Below are positions 9,130 to 19,737 of a stretch of DNA of 64,000 nucleotides, piece by piece. Origin of the DNA: Nematopogon swammerdamellus (lineage: Eukaryota; Arthropoda; Insecta; Lepidoptera; Adelidae); the NCBI GenBank assembly GCA_946902875.1, contig OX336359.1, forward strand, positions 2,976,001 through 3,040,000, written 5' to 3'. Both the position numbers and the translations under genes were made by a program. Each line of letters begins with the position of its first letter. Positions within the stretch are counted from its first letter, which is position 1. The notes below the pieces were generated by a model. The model ran no database searches and was not told the DNA's origin. It worked only from the letters and a program-made list of their open reading frames with translations.

Positions 9130-9627
9130 TGAATAAAAATAAACCGCATTCAAATCGGTCCATCCTTTTGGGAGCTACGATGCCACAGACAGACATACCC
9201 ATACACACCCTCTCACATGCATACACACCCACAAACTTCAACACTTTTAACACCCCTCCGTTTGCGTCGGGGGTTAACAAATTAAGAAAAACCGGCCAAG
9301 TGCAAGACGAACTCGCGCACCGAGGGTTCCGTATCGCCATGTCATGGTCAGTGCTGCTTCATACTGTTTTCGGTAGATGGCACGCATGCACTTTTTAGTT
9401 TCTTGTATGGGGACCCCCGTGAATGTTTAACTTTTTCCTATTTTTATTATTTGTTGTTATATCGGCAATAATAAATAAGACATATTCTGTGAAAATTTCA
9501 ATGGGGTACCTATTACGGTTCAAGAGATTACAGTCCTCGGACAGACAGACGGACAGACAGATAGACAGACAGACAGACGGCGTAGGCTTAGTAATAGGGT
9601 CCCGTACGACGGATACGGAACCCTAAA
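9130..9627 (+). mobile_element. Worn repeat (minus) followed by ACCGGCCAAGTG repeat, copy 2
   Basis: 9130-9260 holds, on the minus strand, GGCATCGTAGCTCCCAA and a GATTTGAATGCGGTTT-type motif that recurs at 63250-63310 and 63425-63475. 9283-9627 is the second ACCGGCCAAGTG copy, with an expanded CAGACAGA tract and the GTAGGCTTAGTAATAGG tail. Confidence 0.75.
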
Positions 9628-9663
9628 AATGTGAATGTGCAGAATCTAGGTTGCAATACTAAC

Positions 9664-9760
9664 CTGGAGGTCCCTCGTCTGTGGGTGAGTCTTCCTTCTT
9701 GTTGGGGTTGCACACGGTTAGCAAAACTACCCCTTCCGTCCTTTTCAGCAAAGATGCAGC
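9664..9760 (-). CDS. Patj: Patj/MPDZ-like exon: last helix and strand of a PDZ, plus linker
   Basis: 97 bp: 32 codons plus one base (phase 0 in, phase 1 out). Acceptor TATTGTTGCAG above 9760, donor GTTAGTATT below 9664. The peptide is AASLLKRTEGVVLLTVCNPN followed by the acidic linker KKEDSPTDEGPP. A-x-x-LLK-x-x-EG-V-x-L-x-V is the second PDZ helix and final strand. It completes the domain begun in 23036-23089, 22195-22296 and 12543-12614, and its extra G pairs with CG of the 5593-5717 exon. Confidence 0.92.
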
Positions 9761-9784
9761 CTGCAACAATATCATATTATCAAT

Positions 9785-9990
9785 ACTAACAATAAATTTG
9801 TAAGGGATGGTCATTGAGTAAGTTACTTTGTTTTATGAGATACTGCTTCTGTAGACTCTATGTATGATGATATTAAGACTACTCGTAAATTTAAAATTTT
9901 TAGAAATCTTTTCTGAATGTATGTTCCTCCATAACTCTTAAACCGATCATCCGAATTCGATGAAACTTAGTATTGTAATGTATTGTTTAT
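9785..9990 (+). mobile_element. Partial Helitron-like repeat CTAATAATAAATCTGTAAGG
   Basis: Contains AAATTTGTAAGGGATGG, GAAATCTTTTCTGAATG, ATAACTCTTAAACCGATC and TTCGATGAAACTTAGTA. Complete relatives are at 33610-33985, 37697-38066 and 40268-40647. Its 3' GC-rich end is missing here. Confidence 0.65.
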
Positions 9991-10486
9991 TGATCATTCA
10001 TATGGCAGTTAGACTGCCGAAACTTTTACCTTTAAACCTTTAAATTCAAATTTTTTATTACCTAATAACAATACATAACTACATACACATAACACATCAC
10101 ACGATGTATTTACTAACTTTATTAATGTATAAAGCGGCCGATATCGGCCGCTCCGTAGGAGAAGTGTAATCAAAATTTTAGCTTTAGAAACAAAATTTAG
10201 CTAAGATATTTTAGTGTAAGTTTCCTGTTCGCTTCAAACCGCAGTATTATTGAAACTTTTTCATCCATTTCCGTAATGGACAAAGGCTATTTTTTGCACG
10301 ATGCACAATAACACATCATAAAATTATTCGTAAATGTTGTAATAAGTACTGCGACTTGTCCGAGTGTGCACAGGCACCTAATGGATGCATTGTAAAAAAT
10401 AAAAAATAAAACCTAAAATGGCGGTCATTATTATTTTCATTTTTAGCTATATCATTAAGACCACTGAACTTAAAATTGTAATCCTT

Positions 10487-11553
10487 CCTTTACCTATAAT
10501 AAAATCCAACGTCTGCTTTCTTTCTGTCTGAGTGTCTGTCTGTCCGCTTATAACTCGAGAACCACTGAACCGATTTTAATAAAGCAAAATTCTACGGATA
10601 GCTTGATTCTTCCCATCAACTATAGGCTACTTACTATCACGCTAAACGGCTTATGAGGTTAGCAGTGAAGTGAAATATGAGAGCGGGCGGAGCCGCGGGC
10701 ACAGCTTGTAAAATATATTTTTACAATCATAACAGGTAGCTCTTTCAAATGATACCCCACATGATAAGTTAATTTAAACTTTATTTTATTGGTACTAAAC
10801 TGACCCCTCATATTAATGTAAAATATATTTTTATATATAAGGTCCTTCGTTATTTATGTCAAAAATTTCGGAAGGGTTACATACACATTCAAATAAACAC
10901 CTTACGCAAAAAAAAATTATGTTTATAGCATTACTTTTCGAGAAATTTTACAAAACATGTTTGCTACCTAAACATTAACCTGTGCGTAACAGTAGGCAAC
11001 TTGCATTGTACGGGTTCAATGACCGTACTATGTTCAAACGCAGAACAGCTGTTTGTTGTAAGTAAGTCACAAGGTCACTATGATTGGTTGTTACAGCTAC
11101 TTATTTGATTTTATTTTTTTGTTAGGAGAAAAAATGCTCCTATAAATATATGTTTTTTTTCTTACGTGAAGTGTTTATTTGAGTGCGTATGTAGCCCTCC
11201 CGAAATTTTAATATATTTTACATTAATATGAGGGGTCAGTTTAGTACCAATAAAATAAAGTTTAAATTAACATATCATGTGGGGTATCATTTGAAAGAGC
11301 TACATGTTATTATTGTAAAAATATATTTTACAAGCTGTGCCCGCGGCTGCGCCCGCTCTCATATTTCACTTCACTGCTAACCTCATAAGCCGTTTAGCGT
11401 GATAGTAAGTAGCCTATAGTTGATGGGAAGAATCAAGCTATCCGTAGAATTTTGCTTTATTAAAATCGGTTCAGTGGTTCTCGAGTTATAAGCGGACAGA
11501 CAGACACTCAGACAGACAGAAAGCAGACGTTGGATTTTATTATAGGTAAGGAC
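10487..11553. mobile_element. 1.07-kb foldback structure with a MITE in its loop
   Basis: Left arm about 10487-10840 and right arm about 11205-11553 are inverted copies (ACCTATAATAAAATCC, GTCTGTCTGTCCGC, ACCACTGAACCGATTT, CGGAGCCGCGGGCAC, GATACCCCACAT). The loop (10841-11204) is a diverged, 3'-truncated relative of the MITE at 35940-36306. A single copy of the arm repeat lies at 18000-18235. Confidence 0.8.
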
Positions 11554-11769
11554 AAGCGATATATGTGCGCGTCATCAAGTTCTATCATTGTGCCAAATTT
11601 CAAGTTTCGACATTACTTACATTATTCCACAAATACCCCTGTGACAGACAGGACGGGAAGGACACGGGACCTTATAAGAGTTCCGCGTTTACCGTTTAAG
11701 GTACAGAACCCTAAACATTACGACTCCGCGAGAGGCGTCAGAGATGTACCAGAACCGTGGCGCGTGAAG

Positions 11770-12110
11770 ATGGGCCGGTCAGTAGTTGGATGGGTGACCG
11801 CTCGACCGTTGGAGGCTGACCGTGGTTCGGATTCCACGTAAAACTGTAGGTACCTTCCCTTCTTACCTTACTAGGTGGTAGGGTTTATCCCGCCCGGGTT
11901 GGTACCACCGCACTGAATGAAACGTCTGTCGAAACGGCTATGTGAACAGTTCGTATTTTCCGTCCAGTTCAGTGTAGCCGGCACAATCGAAGGGAAGCAC
12001 TGACACGGCACCTAGTTCACCCGGTGTTATGGGCTGACATCACGGATATTGTAGGTTATGTAGCCAAGCCAACCATGTCAGTATCCATTAATAAAAAATA
12101 CTCGAAGTAT
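11770..12110 (+). mobile_element. 5S-headed SINE, copy (head partial)
   Basis: Starts in the 5S rRNA-like part (GGTCAGTAGTTGGATGGGTGACC) and continues through GGAGGCTGACCG, TACTAGGTGGTAGGG, GGTACCACCGCACTG, CAGTTCAGTGTAGCCGG, CACCTAGTTCACCCGG to CAGTATCCATTAATAAAA. The order is the same in all copies. Confidence 0.85.
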
Positions 12111-12263
12111 AGCTAGGAATATATTATTAAAGTATAATTATATTAAATTAGAATATTTTGAGAAAACACAGAAGTAATAACTTTTGTGGAGGACGAATAT
12201 AATATTGGAAAGCAGATATTATAAAAATTACTTTAAACGTCGAAGGCTGAGTTCTTCAACCGG

Positions 12264-12510
12264 TTCTGTAGCTCTCTTATTCACAGAACCGGGAAAATGT
12301 GGAACACACTACCTAACCATCTATTTCCTCCTAAGTACAACCTGTGCTTTATCAAAAGGGGCGTGAAAAGGCTCCTGTCACGGCGGCATGGCATTCGCAA
12401 TCCCCGTGCTCACAGAATGTCAATGGGCGTCGTTAGACACCTACTTGTAGGTGAAACGATGCCACATGTCAGTTTCCATAAAAAAAAAAAGATCACAGAC
12501 AAGTGACGGT
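12264..12510 (+). mobile_element. LINE C-terminal fragment
   Basis: Encodes MWNTLPNHLFPPKYNL, FIKRGVKRLL and MSMGVVRHLLVGETMP: the terminal W-N-x-LP..K-Y-N-L..F-K-x-x-V motif of Jockey/CR1-type ORF2, ending in an A-run. It lies just downstream (gene sense) of the 12543-12614 exon donor, in antisense orientation. Confidence 0.75.
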
Positions 12511-12542
12511 AGGTATTGTGTGTGTAAGTATGGCACGCTCAC

Positions 12543-12614
12543 CGAGTCGTAACTGGAGCCGAGCAGGCTGTCCTTGTTGACTGCGAGGATCAAGTCGCCG
12601 ATCTGTAGTCCCGC
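12543..12614 (-). CDS. Patj: Patj/MPDZ-like exon: PDZ strands D-E
   Basis: 72 bp, 24 codons, phase 0 both sides; acceptor CTTGTTGCAG above 12614, donor GTGAGCGTG below 12543. The peptide is AGLQIGDLILAVN followed by KDSLLGSSYDS. GLxxGDLILAVN is the GD-x-I-L-x-V-N core of PDZ domains, and the next residues start the helix that lines the peptide groove. It sits in frame between 22195-22296 (..GSAAEQ) and 9664-9760 (AASLLK..), giving an uninterrupted PDZ. Confidence 0.93.
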
Positions 12615-12619
12615 CTGCA

Positions 12620-13170
12620 ACAAGCACAATTCTATTGATCAACACACACATTCCATAAAACGTTAGACAGGCCATTCGCGAGACAAGTGCGTTAAATATC
12701 TCAAACGGGGAGAAAGGCAAGTATTTTAATTTTTTATATAATATTTTTTGACATTGCATTTGTCTTTTCGTTCGCTCCAGTGTAGGCTCCGATTTCACGA
12801 AAAAGTGCGATCCCTTATATCTCGGAGAGTTGTGTAGATATGATATTCAAAAAAGACTCAAAAGATGCTTATTCATGAGAGCTGTAAGAAGTAAAAATAA
12901 TTATTCCAGAAAGTCAAACATGAAAAAAGTTATGGCCGAAATAGTGAAAAAAAATTAATGTTCTTCCGAATTTTTGATTTTGGCGCTCGATATTTTGGAA
13001 ACGAAGAATGATATCAAAAATTTGAGAAAAACTCCTCTGGACAATTTAGTCAGCCACAATTTGAGCCTAACCTTTTAAAGATTTTTTTCGAATTCCGTAG
13101 GTTCATTTCCAATGTGCTCGACGACGGTCGTGTGAGGCACGAAATCTGTGAATTTTTTGACGTTCCTTTG
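12620..13170. other. Intron, unassigned
   Basis: No recognised gene. 12800-13130 (ATCTCGGAGAGTTGTG, AAGTTATGGCCGAAAT, ACGAAGAATGATATC) has the feel of the inside of a DNA transposon, but I cannot place it. Confidence 0.35.
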
Positions 13171-13171
13171 T

Positions 13172-13505
13172 CGAAGTTAAGCACACCCGGACCCGGTAGA
13201 AACTTGGGTGCGTGACCATCTAACCGTTGAGACTGATCGTTTTAGGTTTTTTTCCTTACCTCACTACGTGGGTAAGGACTAGTTTATCATCTGTGAGTAA
13301 GGTTTATCCTGCCCGGACTAGCACCACCGCACTAAATAAAGGCCGGTCGAAGCGGTTATGTATGTAAATAGTTCGCGTTTTCCGTCCAGTTCAGTGTAGC
13401 CGGCACGACGAAATGAAAGCAATGACATGGGACACAGTTCATCAAGGTGTTATGGGCTGACTTTACGGATGCAGTATGTGATGCAGCCAACCATGTTCTA
13501 TAAAA
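13172..13505 (+). mobile_element. Older 5S-headed SINE copy with more 5S sequence
   Basis: The head TCGAAGTTAAGCACAC..GAAACTTGGGTGCGTGACC retains the 5S rRNA order (AAGTTAAGC, then TTGGATGGGTGACC) in worn form. The body follows to GTTCTATAAAAAC. Confidence 0.75.
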
Positions 13506-13604
13506 ACAATCTTATAGAATGTATTATAGGCCGACTGGAAAAAATTACGTGTAGTGATAAGTTCGTCTTTACGCACTCCTGTATTTCTTCTTTCTTTTCT
13601 TATT

Positions 13605-13978
13605 TTTTTTTTATGGAAACTGATACGGTTGGCTACATCACCTACAACGTTCGTGATGTCAGCCCATAACACCGGGTGAACTAGGTGCCATGTCAGTGCT
13701 TCCCATTTTGATCGTGCAGGCTACACTGAACTGGTCATAAAACACATACACATACATAGCCGTTTGGACCGACGTGCGGTAGTACCAACCCGGGCGGGTT
13801 AAACCCTACCACCAAGTAAGATTAGGAGGGAAGGGACCTACAGTTTTACGAGGAATCCGAACCTCGGTCAGCCTCCAACGGTCAGCGGTCACCCATCCAA
13901 GTACTGACCGGACCCAGCGTTGCTTAACTTTCAATAGCGACAGTTGACTGTCTGCACCACTGAGCTATCGAGACTGAC
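13605..13978 (-). mobile_element. 5S-headed SINE, near full length
   Basis: On the minus strand it begins TCGATAGCTCAGTGGTGC, then AGTTAAGCAACGCTGGG and CAGTACTTGGATGGGTGACC (5S rRNA control-region order), the shared body, and ends in ..TTTCCATAAAAAAAA. Its left end abuts the older copy at 13172-13505 in opposite orientation. Confidence 0.85.
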
Positions 13979-14261
13979 TGAAATGAAATTTATTACTCTT
14001 TCAATTGTGTGCAATAAAGAATTTATGTTGCCGAGTGTTCTATTCTAACATCAACAGTTCTACTGCTTCGAATTCTTTTGCTTGTATGAAAATAACTATG
14101 AAATCGGCGCGTATATACACGCTAAAGATGGCTCCTGCCTGCCTGCCTCCGCGCCCCCCGCCCCGCGGGGCCTGTCACGAGCGATAGTGGGAAGTCAATC
14201 CATCAGACACGTGATACTGTCTATAGTAAATCCATGAAAGTAAATGCGTAGACGGGGCGTT

Positions 14262-14624
14262 ACGACGAGACGGAAGTTAACTTTCTCCATACTAAACAGT
14301 TTTTCGGCATTTATGTTTTCTAGCCCCCAAAACCTTATCCGATTTTTACAATGTTTTTTTCTTGTCTTAGAGACAGTCCAATCTAAGTTCCTGTCATTTT
14401 TTTGTTTAGATAAAAAAATTGATTTTTTTATTTTTTTTATGTCATGCAGTTCATTGAGCTTTATTAAGTCGTCACTTTAGATATTCAAAAAATAAAAAGT
14501 AGATTTGACTGTTCTTATTACAACATAAAAAGAATAATAAAAATCGGATAAGGTTTAAGGGGCTAAAAAACATAAATGCCGAAAGACGTTTTTGTATGGA
14601 GAAAGTTAACTTCCGTCTCGTCTT
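14262..14624. mobile_element. Palindromic MITE of about 360 bp
   Basis: Inverted arms of about 90 bp: GACGAGACGGAAGTTAAC..CCTTATCCGATTTT on the left and AATCGGATAAGGTTT..GTTAACTTCCGTCTCGTC on the right. The loop is AT-rich. A GC-rich stretch (CCGCGCCCCCCGCCCC) lies just outside at 14145-14175. Confidence 0.75.
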
Positions 14625-14754
14625 AAGACGCAGCAATACCAATAATCGATTTCTCTCGAACGATGGTTATAGTAAACCTCTGTGAGTTCGGACGTTTCTG
14701 CACCGTAGTGCAGAATCAATAAAATATTTAATTGGGTAGTAATGTATAATACAA

Positions 14755-15045
14755 TCACTGCATCTCTCCCCTGCATGTCGTGAAAGGTGACTAAGGGAAA
14801 TGGACAAGATGCCGTGCTAAAGGGCGACAGGTTATCTATCTCTCACCTTGGCACAGTCCTTCCATCGAGTCATGCAGCAGGTGGGTGTTCGTGCCTTACT
14901 TGTTGCTTGATAGTTATCTTGTCGGAATACTATGCGAAACGTGGTGGTCGGTGTTGTGCTGTAATTTGTGAGTCCTTGCAGCGCAACATCGATTACCTAC
15001 TCTGCTTACCACGATTTTCAGGATACAGCGTGTGGAGTGTTTGTT
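14755..15045 (+). mobile_element. Dispersed repeat GGGCCGGTAC / GATGCCGTGCTAAAGG, copy 1
   Basis: Shares ACTGCATCTCTCCCC, GTGACTAAGGG, GATGCCGTGCTAAAGGGC, CACCTTGGCACAGTCC, GGTGGTCGGTGTTGTGC and the CGATTACTCTGCTTACC end with copies at 18440(-), 23640(-), 35012(-), 39957, 44300(-), 55775(-), 58515 and 63482. The 128-codon frame here is incidental to the repeat. Confidence 0.8.
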
Positions 15046-15169
15046 TGTTTGGTTTGTATTTAATAAAAGAAATAATACTCTCCTCGACAGGAATGAGTAT
15101 TTTATTTTTTATCAATAAAATTGTGGGTTTTGCGAATTTTCAACCGCAATTTTTTTCCCCTCGAGTCAA

Positions 15170-15740
15170 ATAGATCCGATTGCGTTTTAGGTTCCTTGTT
15201 GGGAAGCTGTATGTCTCTTAGAAAACCATATCTTTTTTCTAACATCAAACTCACAAGTGGTTCACAAGAAACATCAATCGGGAGAAACTGCTTAGTTTTT
15301 TTTCGTATTGCTGAATCTTAACTAGTCGTCGTCGTGAAATTTCTAAGATCAAACTCAACTTGTTTACGAGAAACGTCAATCGGGAGAAACCGATTTTTGG
15401 TACTGCTGTGTCTTTTTTTTTATGGAAACTGACACGGTTGGCTACATCACCTACAACCATCCGTGATGTCAGCCCATAACACCGGTTGAACTTGGTGCCA
15501 CGTCAGTGCTTCCCTTCGGTGGTGCCGGCTACATTGAACTGGACGGAAAATACAAACTATTTACATAGCCGTTTCGACCGACCTTTCATTCAGTGCGGTG
15601 GTACCAACCCCGGCGGCTTAAACCCTACCACCTAGTAATATAAGAAGGGAGTCATATGCCTTAGTCGTCTTTTACGACATACACAGGGAGAGATGCAGTA
15701 CAGCTATTCCTTTAAAGTACCGGCCCCACACGGTACAAAA
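15170..15740 (-). mobile_element. 5S-headed SINE body and a broken GGGCCGGTAC repeat end
   Basis: 15412-15650 is the SINE body on the minus strand (A-run, GACACGGTTGGCTAC.. through TGGTACCACCGCACTG complement), lacking the 5S head. It is joined at about 15655-15740 to the GGGCCGGTAC repeat end. 15240-15410 holds two copies of a CAATCGGGAGAAAC motif found again near 40960 and 41900. Confidence 0.7.
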
Positions 15741-15744
15741 CACG

Positions 15745-16420
15745 GTGCCTTAAATAATCGTGGTGAAAGAAAAGCTCAAAGACCACAGCACAAACATTAT
15801 GTATATCTCTGTCACATTTGCGAGCTCACGCATCTTCTGTCTGCTTCAAGTGGTGTGCGTGCCGGTCAATGATGATGTTGGAAACAAGGCACACTCTCGT
15901 AATGTTATACCAATGCCATTTCTTGGTATTTATTTTCATGAGTACAGTCATACATAATACCACAGATCAGATAATTAAGGGCTAGATGCAGAGATAGATT
16001 TGTGGAGACTAGCCTGCTTCATATGGCAGTGTGGTGGGTACATAACTCATACAATTTCATACTAAAAATGTTTTCACTTTGTCATGAATTGCTGCATCTG
16101 TCATCATAAATAAGCACATGCGTGTCTAGGCAGTGGCAAACATTTTTGTAAAGTAGACTAAGTTCTTCTTCGCTGTGATAATCGAACTGGCGGAATGTTA
16201 CAATCTAAATATGACAAATCTGAGCGCAGTGTACTGCCAATAGATACCAATATAAAAAATAAACAAAAAACAAAAATAGAATAAATTCATATGTATTATG
16301 CCCAGAGTTGACCTTAGGGCAGAGGATGTCGAATCTAAATTAGTATGTATTGACAACTTGACACTTCAAGGTATCTTATTTATTATTTTTGTATTATTTT
16401 TTTATTTATACTACACCAGC
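15745..16420. other. Intron, nothing recognised
   Basis: AT-rich and without splice-flanked coding signal or convincing repeat. A 65-codon frame near 15760-15957 has no features I recognise. Confidence 0.4.
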
Positions 16421-16424
16421 CTTA

Positions 16425-16735
16425 GTACGCGGCTTCGCTCGCGGTAGACTCGGTTTAATAGTAAATACGATTTAAACACAAATATGATAATAAACAATCG
16501 CTTCTTTTATCTCTTCTCTCTCTTCTCTCCTGTCCATACTATACTTTCTTTGATACTGCTCAGCCCTAAGACTATTTAGCGTGATGGTATAGAGCCTATA
16601 GTGAGCCTCGACATGTAATGTTTCTATTGGTGCAAACCGCATCAAAATATGTTGAGTGGTTTAGGAGTTTACCTCAAACATAAGTTTACTCAACATAGTT
16701 TACCACATACAGACAGACGTTCCCTTAGAAGTAGA
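16425..16735 (+). mobile_element. Helitron-like / unclassified repeat
   Basis: GTACGCGGCTTCGCTCGC terminus, a worn TAGCGTGATGG..GAGCCTATAG stretch and an ACAGACAGACGTTCC end. This is the same layout as the repeat at 18000-18235. Confidence 0.5.
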
Positions 16736-16832
16736 GATAGAGATTGTAGTATGAGTAATGTATTATTGAGTTGACACGAATTACTAAGTAGGTATCAAAA
16801 TTTGACAAAGGCTCTTTACACCTGAGTTTTTA

Positions 16833-17385
16833 GGGTTCAGTATCCGGTACGGGACCCTATTACTAAGCCTACGCCGCCGTCTGTCTGTCTGTATGTATGT
16901 CTGCCTGTCTGTCTGTCTGTCCGTCCGTCCGTCCGTCTGTCCGAGGGCTGTAGGTATCTCTTGAACCATAATAGGTATCCCGTTGAAATTTTCACAGAAT
17001 ATGTGTTATTTATTATAGCCCGGGTTCGCCCCGGCCTCCGCGCCGGTGGTGGAAACTCCATTTTTCTTTAAGGTTAATTTTGTATATGTTTTTAATGTTA
17101 GGTTTTTAATATGTACAAGATTAGTTTTAAGAAGATGTGTGAATAAAGAAATAACAAATAATAAAAATAAGAAAAAGTAGAAAATTCGCGGGGTTCCGAT
17201 AGAAGAAACTAAAACGTGTATGCGCGCGCGCCATCTACCGAAAATAGTATGAAGCATATTAACTAATCATGAATTTTAACTAATATATAGCATTTCATAA
17301 ACACGCCATAGATGGCGTGAGTGGCGCTGACCATAACATGGCGATACGGAACCCCCCGGTGCGCGAGTTCGACCTGCACTTGGCC
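16833..17385 (-). mobile_element. ACCGGCCAAGTG repeat (minus) with an internal insertion
   Basis: Ends AGGGTTC..GGGACCCTATTACTAAGCC (16833) and GCGAGTTCGACCTGCACTTGGCCGG (about 17385). Between 17020 and 17150 it is interrupted by a GC-rich CCCGGGTTCGCCCCGG start and an AT-rich stretch containing an AATAAAG signal, in either orientation a short retroposed tail. Confidence 0.7.
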
Positions 17386-17389
17386 GGTG

Positions 17390-17940
17390 TTTTGTTTTGT
17401 AGTCAGACATAACTCTCATTCTCAGTTAATCTTGCTCTCAAGCTGTATTTTCGATAAACTATACGCGATCTTATTATATTGATAGTCACTAAAATAATTC
17501 ACTAAACTAATAACTAGTATAATAAAGTATAACTAATAGTAGTCACTAAACTAAAATAACTGTATAATATTGCTGTAAAAAAAAAAAAAATACCCTGCGA
17601 TGTTACTTGCCGGTTCTTCTTCCCTCCCATCTAGCCGTAAGTACCCGATCTGTGGTGCTACCATAAGAATGCTAACAATATACCACGTGGGATGATATTA
17701 TGAGTCGCGAGAAAAAACAGCGATCTTTTCAAATTAGGCACTCCGAAGTGGTTTCGTACCAAAAACGGTATCGTAAACAGTAGGTATTTTAAGTTAAAAA
17801 TAAACATAAAGAGGAAACAGTTGTTCTTTTATGACCTTCAAATTGGCCTCAACTCCAAGCATGTAAGTGTCAATAACAGGCATTACCTACATTGCATACA
17901 GTTCACTTCATCCTCAATACATACCTATACATTATCTTAA
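17390..17940. other. Intron, nothing recognised
   Basis: AT-rich. A worn direct repeat of ACTAAACTAATAACTAG type lies at 17490-17570, followed by an A-run. No coding signal. Confidence 0.4.
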
Positions 17941-17964
17941 CCCTGAATGGACAAGGATGTATGT

Positions 17965-18235
17965 AATTTTTTAGGGTTCCGTATCAGGTACGGAACCCTA
18001 TTATTTTATGTTTATACTAGCTGTGCCCGCGGCTCCGCTCGCTCTCTTATTTGACTTCACTGCTAACCTCATAAGCCATTTAGCGTGATAGTAAGTAGCC
18101 TATAGTTGATGGGAAGAATCAAGCTATCCGTAGATTTTTTTTTATTAAAATCGGTTCAGTGGTTCTCGAGTTATAAGCGAACAGACAGACAGACAGACAG
18201 AAAGCAGACGTTGGATTTTAGTAAAGGTAAGGAAG
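17965..18235 (+). mobile_element. Helitron-like / unclassified repeat (arm family)
   Basis: CTAGCTGTGCCCGCGGCT, TAGCGTGATAGTAAGTAGCC, GTTGATGGGAAGAATC, GGTTCAGTGGTTCTCGAG, (CAGA)n, GCAGACGTTGGATTTTA. It matches the arms of the foldback at 10487-11553. It directly follows the remnant TTAGGGTTCCGTATC-AGGTACGGAACCCTA. Confidence 0.7.
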
Positions 18236-18321
18236 GATGTTAGTACTAAGCACGTACTCGCTTTATATTATATTTTTAATTAGAAAAATCAAAATCGAAA
18301 ATGATTGGAAAAAAAAATACA

Positions 18322-18396
18322 TCCCGAACAGGATTCGAACCTGTGTCTCTGACTTGAGCCGCCAACGCGATAACCAACTACACCACCGGTCCGTTA
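18322..18396 (-). pseudogene. tRNA-like sequence (pseudogene or SINE head)
   Basis: On the minus strand: GGTGTAGTTGGTTATCGC (A-box / D-arm-like), then a T arm ACAGGTTCGAATCCTGT with a perfect 5-bp stem. The presumed acceptor strands (GGACCGG.. and ..TCGGGAT) do not pair and the anticodon arm is unclear, so a working tRNA is unlikely. Confidence 0.55.
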
Positions 18397-18439
18397 CTTA
18401 TTATCTCAAAATGTAGGGATGGATCTATGTCTTCATACA

Positions 18440-18735
18440 TACCACACACTGTAAGCAGAGTATTAGGTGTTGGGCTGCAAGTGCTCTTGTAAATTACAGC
18501 ACAACACCGACCACCACGTTTAGCAAAATTTTACGACAAGATAACAATATGTAGCAAGTAAGGCACGAAGACCCACCTGCTGCGTGACTCGATGGAAGGA
18601 CCGCGCCAAGGTGAGAGGTGGCTAACCTGTCGCCCTTATGCACGGCATCTTGTCCTTATCTTTCAGTCGGCCTTTAGGACATGCACGGGGAGAAATGCGT
18701 TGGGGCTATTCTATAGACTTTAGTTGTGCCGACAG
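18440..18735 (-). mobile_element. Dispersed repeat GGGCCGGTAC, copy 2
   Basis: Minus-strand copy with GCAAGTGCTCTTGTAAATTAC, ACCGACCACCACGTTTAGC and ACGGCATCTTGTCC. The GC-rich start is lost. Confidence 0.75.
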
Positions 18736-18764
18736 GCGACGTTGGCGAAGCCTTATTTTGAACA

Positions 18765-19395
18765 AACTAGTCGTGTGGCTTCGCTCGCTTGAAATTCGTA
18801 TTTAAAAACAAGAAAGTAGGTAAGCGCGCTACCGTGCCTTTATTTCGGCGCGCCGCCGAACAATTCGGTTTGTATGAGAGCCACATCTTAGCGTAACCGG
18901 AACTTAATTTTATTTAGCCTATCCTGTGTCACGTATAATTAAACGTGCTTGTACTAAGTTTCATCGAATTCGGATGATCGGTTTAAGAGTTATAGAGGAT
19001 CATACAAACAAACATACAGAAAAGATTTTCTAAAAATCCTCAATTTAGTTTTAGTATACAAACATATTATCTCATAAAAAAACAAAGTAGGTAACTTAAT
19101 TCTTACTTAAGTTTTTTACTTACAGTAATCTTAAATGTTAGTATTCAGTTTTTTTTTTTTTATTTTTATTTATTTTTTTTTTTTATTATTTTTTTATTTA
19201 TTAGGTTAATTTTGTCAATGTTATACATTGTTAGTTAGGTTTTAATTATTTAGTTATTAGTATTTATTTTTTATATTTGATGAAAATTTATAATAATGAT
19301 CTGTGAATGACTAAAATAAAAATAAAGTTAAATATAATTTGTGAGACATTATAAAAAAAAAAAAAACTTAATTCATGACCATCCCTTACAGATTT
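18765..19395 (-). mobile_element. Helitron-like repeat (minus) split by a T-rich insertion
   Basis: 18765-19125 holds the GCTTCGCTCGCTTGAAATTCG end through CATCGAATTCGGATGATCGG and TCTAAAAATC. The last piece (CATGACCATCCCTTACAG..TTATTAGTA) lies at 19372-19400. The roughly 245 bp between them is a T-run followed by AT-rich sequence ending in AATAAAAATAAAG and an A-run, probably a retroposed tail. Confidence 0.65.
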
Positions 19396-19407
19396 ATTAT
19401 TAGTATA

Positions 19408-19540
19408 TTAATGTCTCATCAGCCTGTATCGGTCCACTGCTGGACATAGGCCTCTCCCAAGGCACGCCACCACACGCGGTCTTCCGCTCTTCTCATCCAT
19501 CCACTCCCGGCTACCTTTTTTAGGTCATCTGTCCACAGTA
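19408..19540 (-). mobile_element. RTE-type LINE 3' end, copy 2
   Basis: Nearly the same sequence as 3950-4080 (TCGGTCCACTGCTGG, GGCCTCTCCCAAGGC, CCGCTCTTCTCATCC), encoding LGEAYVQQW on the minus strand. Confidence 0.75.
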
Positions 19541-19737
19541 TATTAATGTTTTGTCCATTTTTTAACGACTTCAAAAAAATAAGGAATTTTGCAAATTCGT
19601 CCTATATATTGTTTTTTTATCGATCATTTATCTATGAGTCACTGAGCACACCTAATATCTTTCAAAACACAAACGGAAGCTATTGAATATTTAAGAAAAG
19701 ATATAAGATAAAAAAAATAATATCTCGACATGTGCTC

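Noticed and set aside
14787..15173. Longest clean + frame in its area (128 codons)
   Set aside because: It lies in the GGGCCGGTAC repeat, recurs broken in eight other copies and has no domain; incidental.
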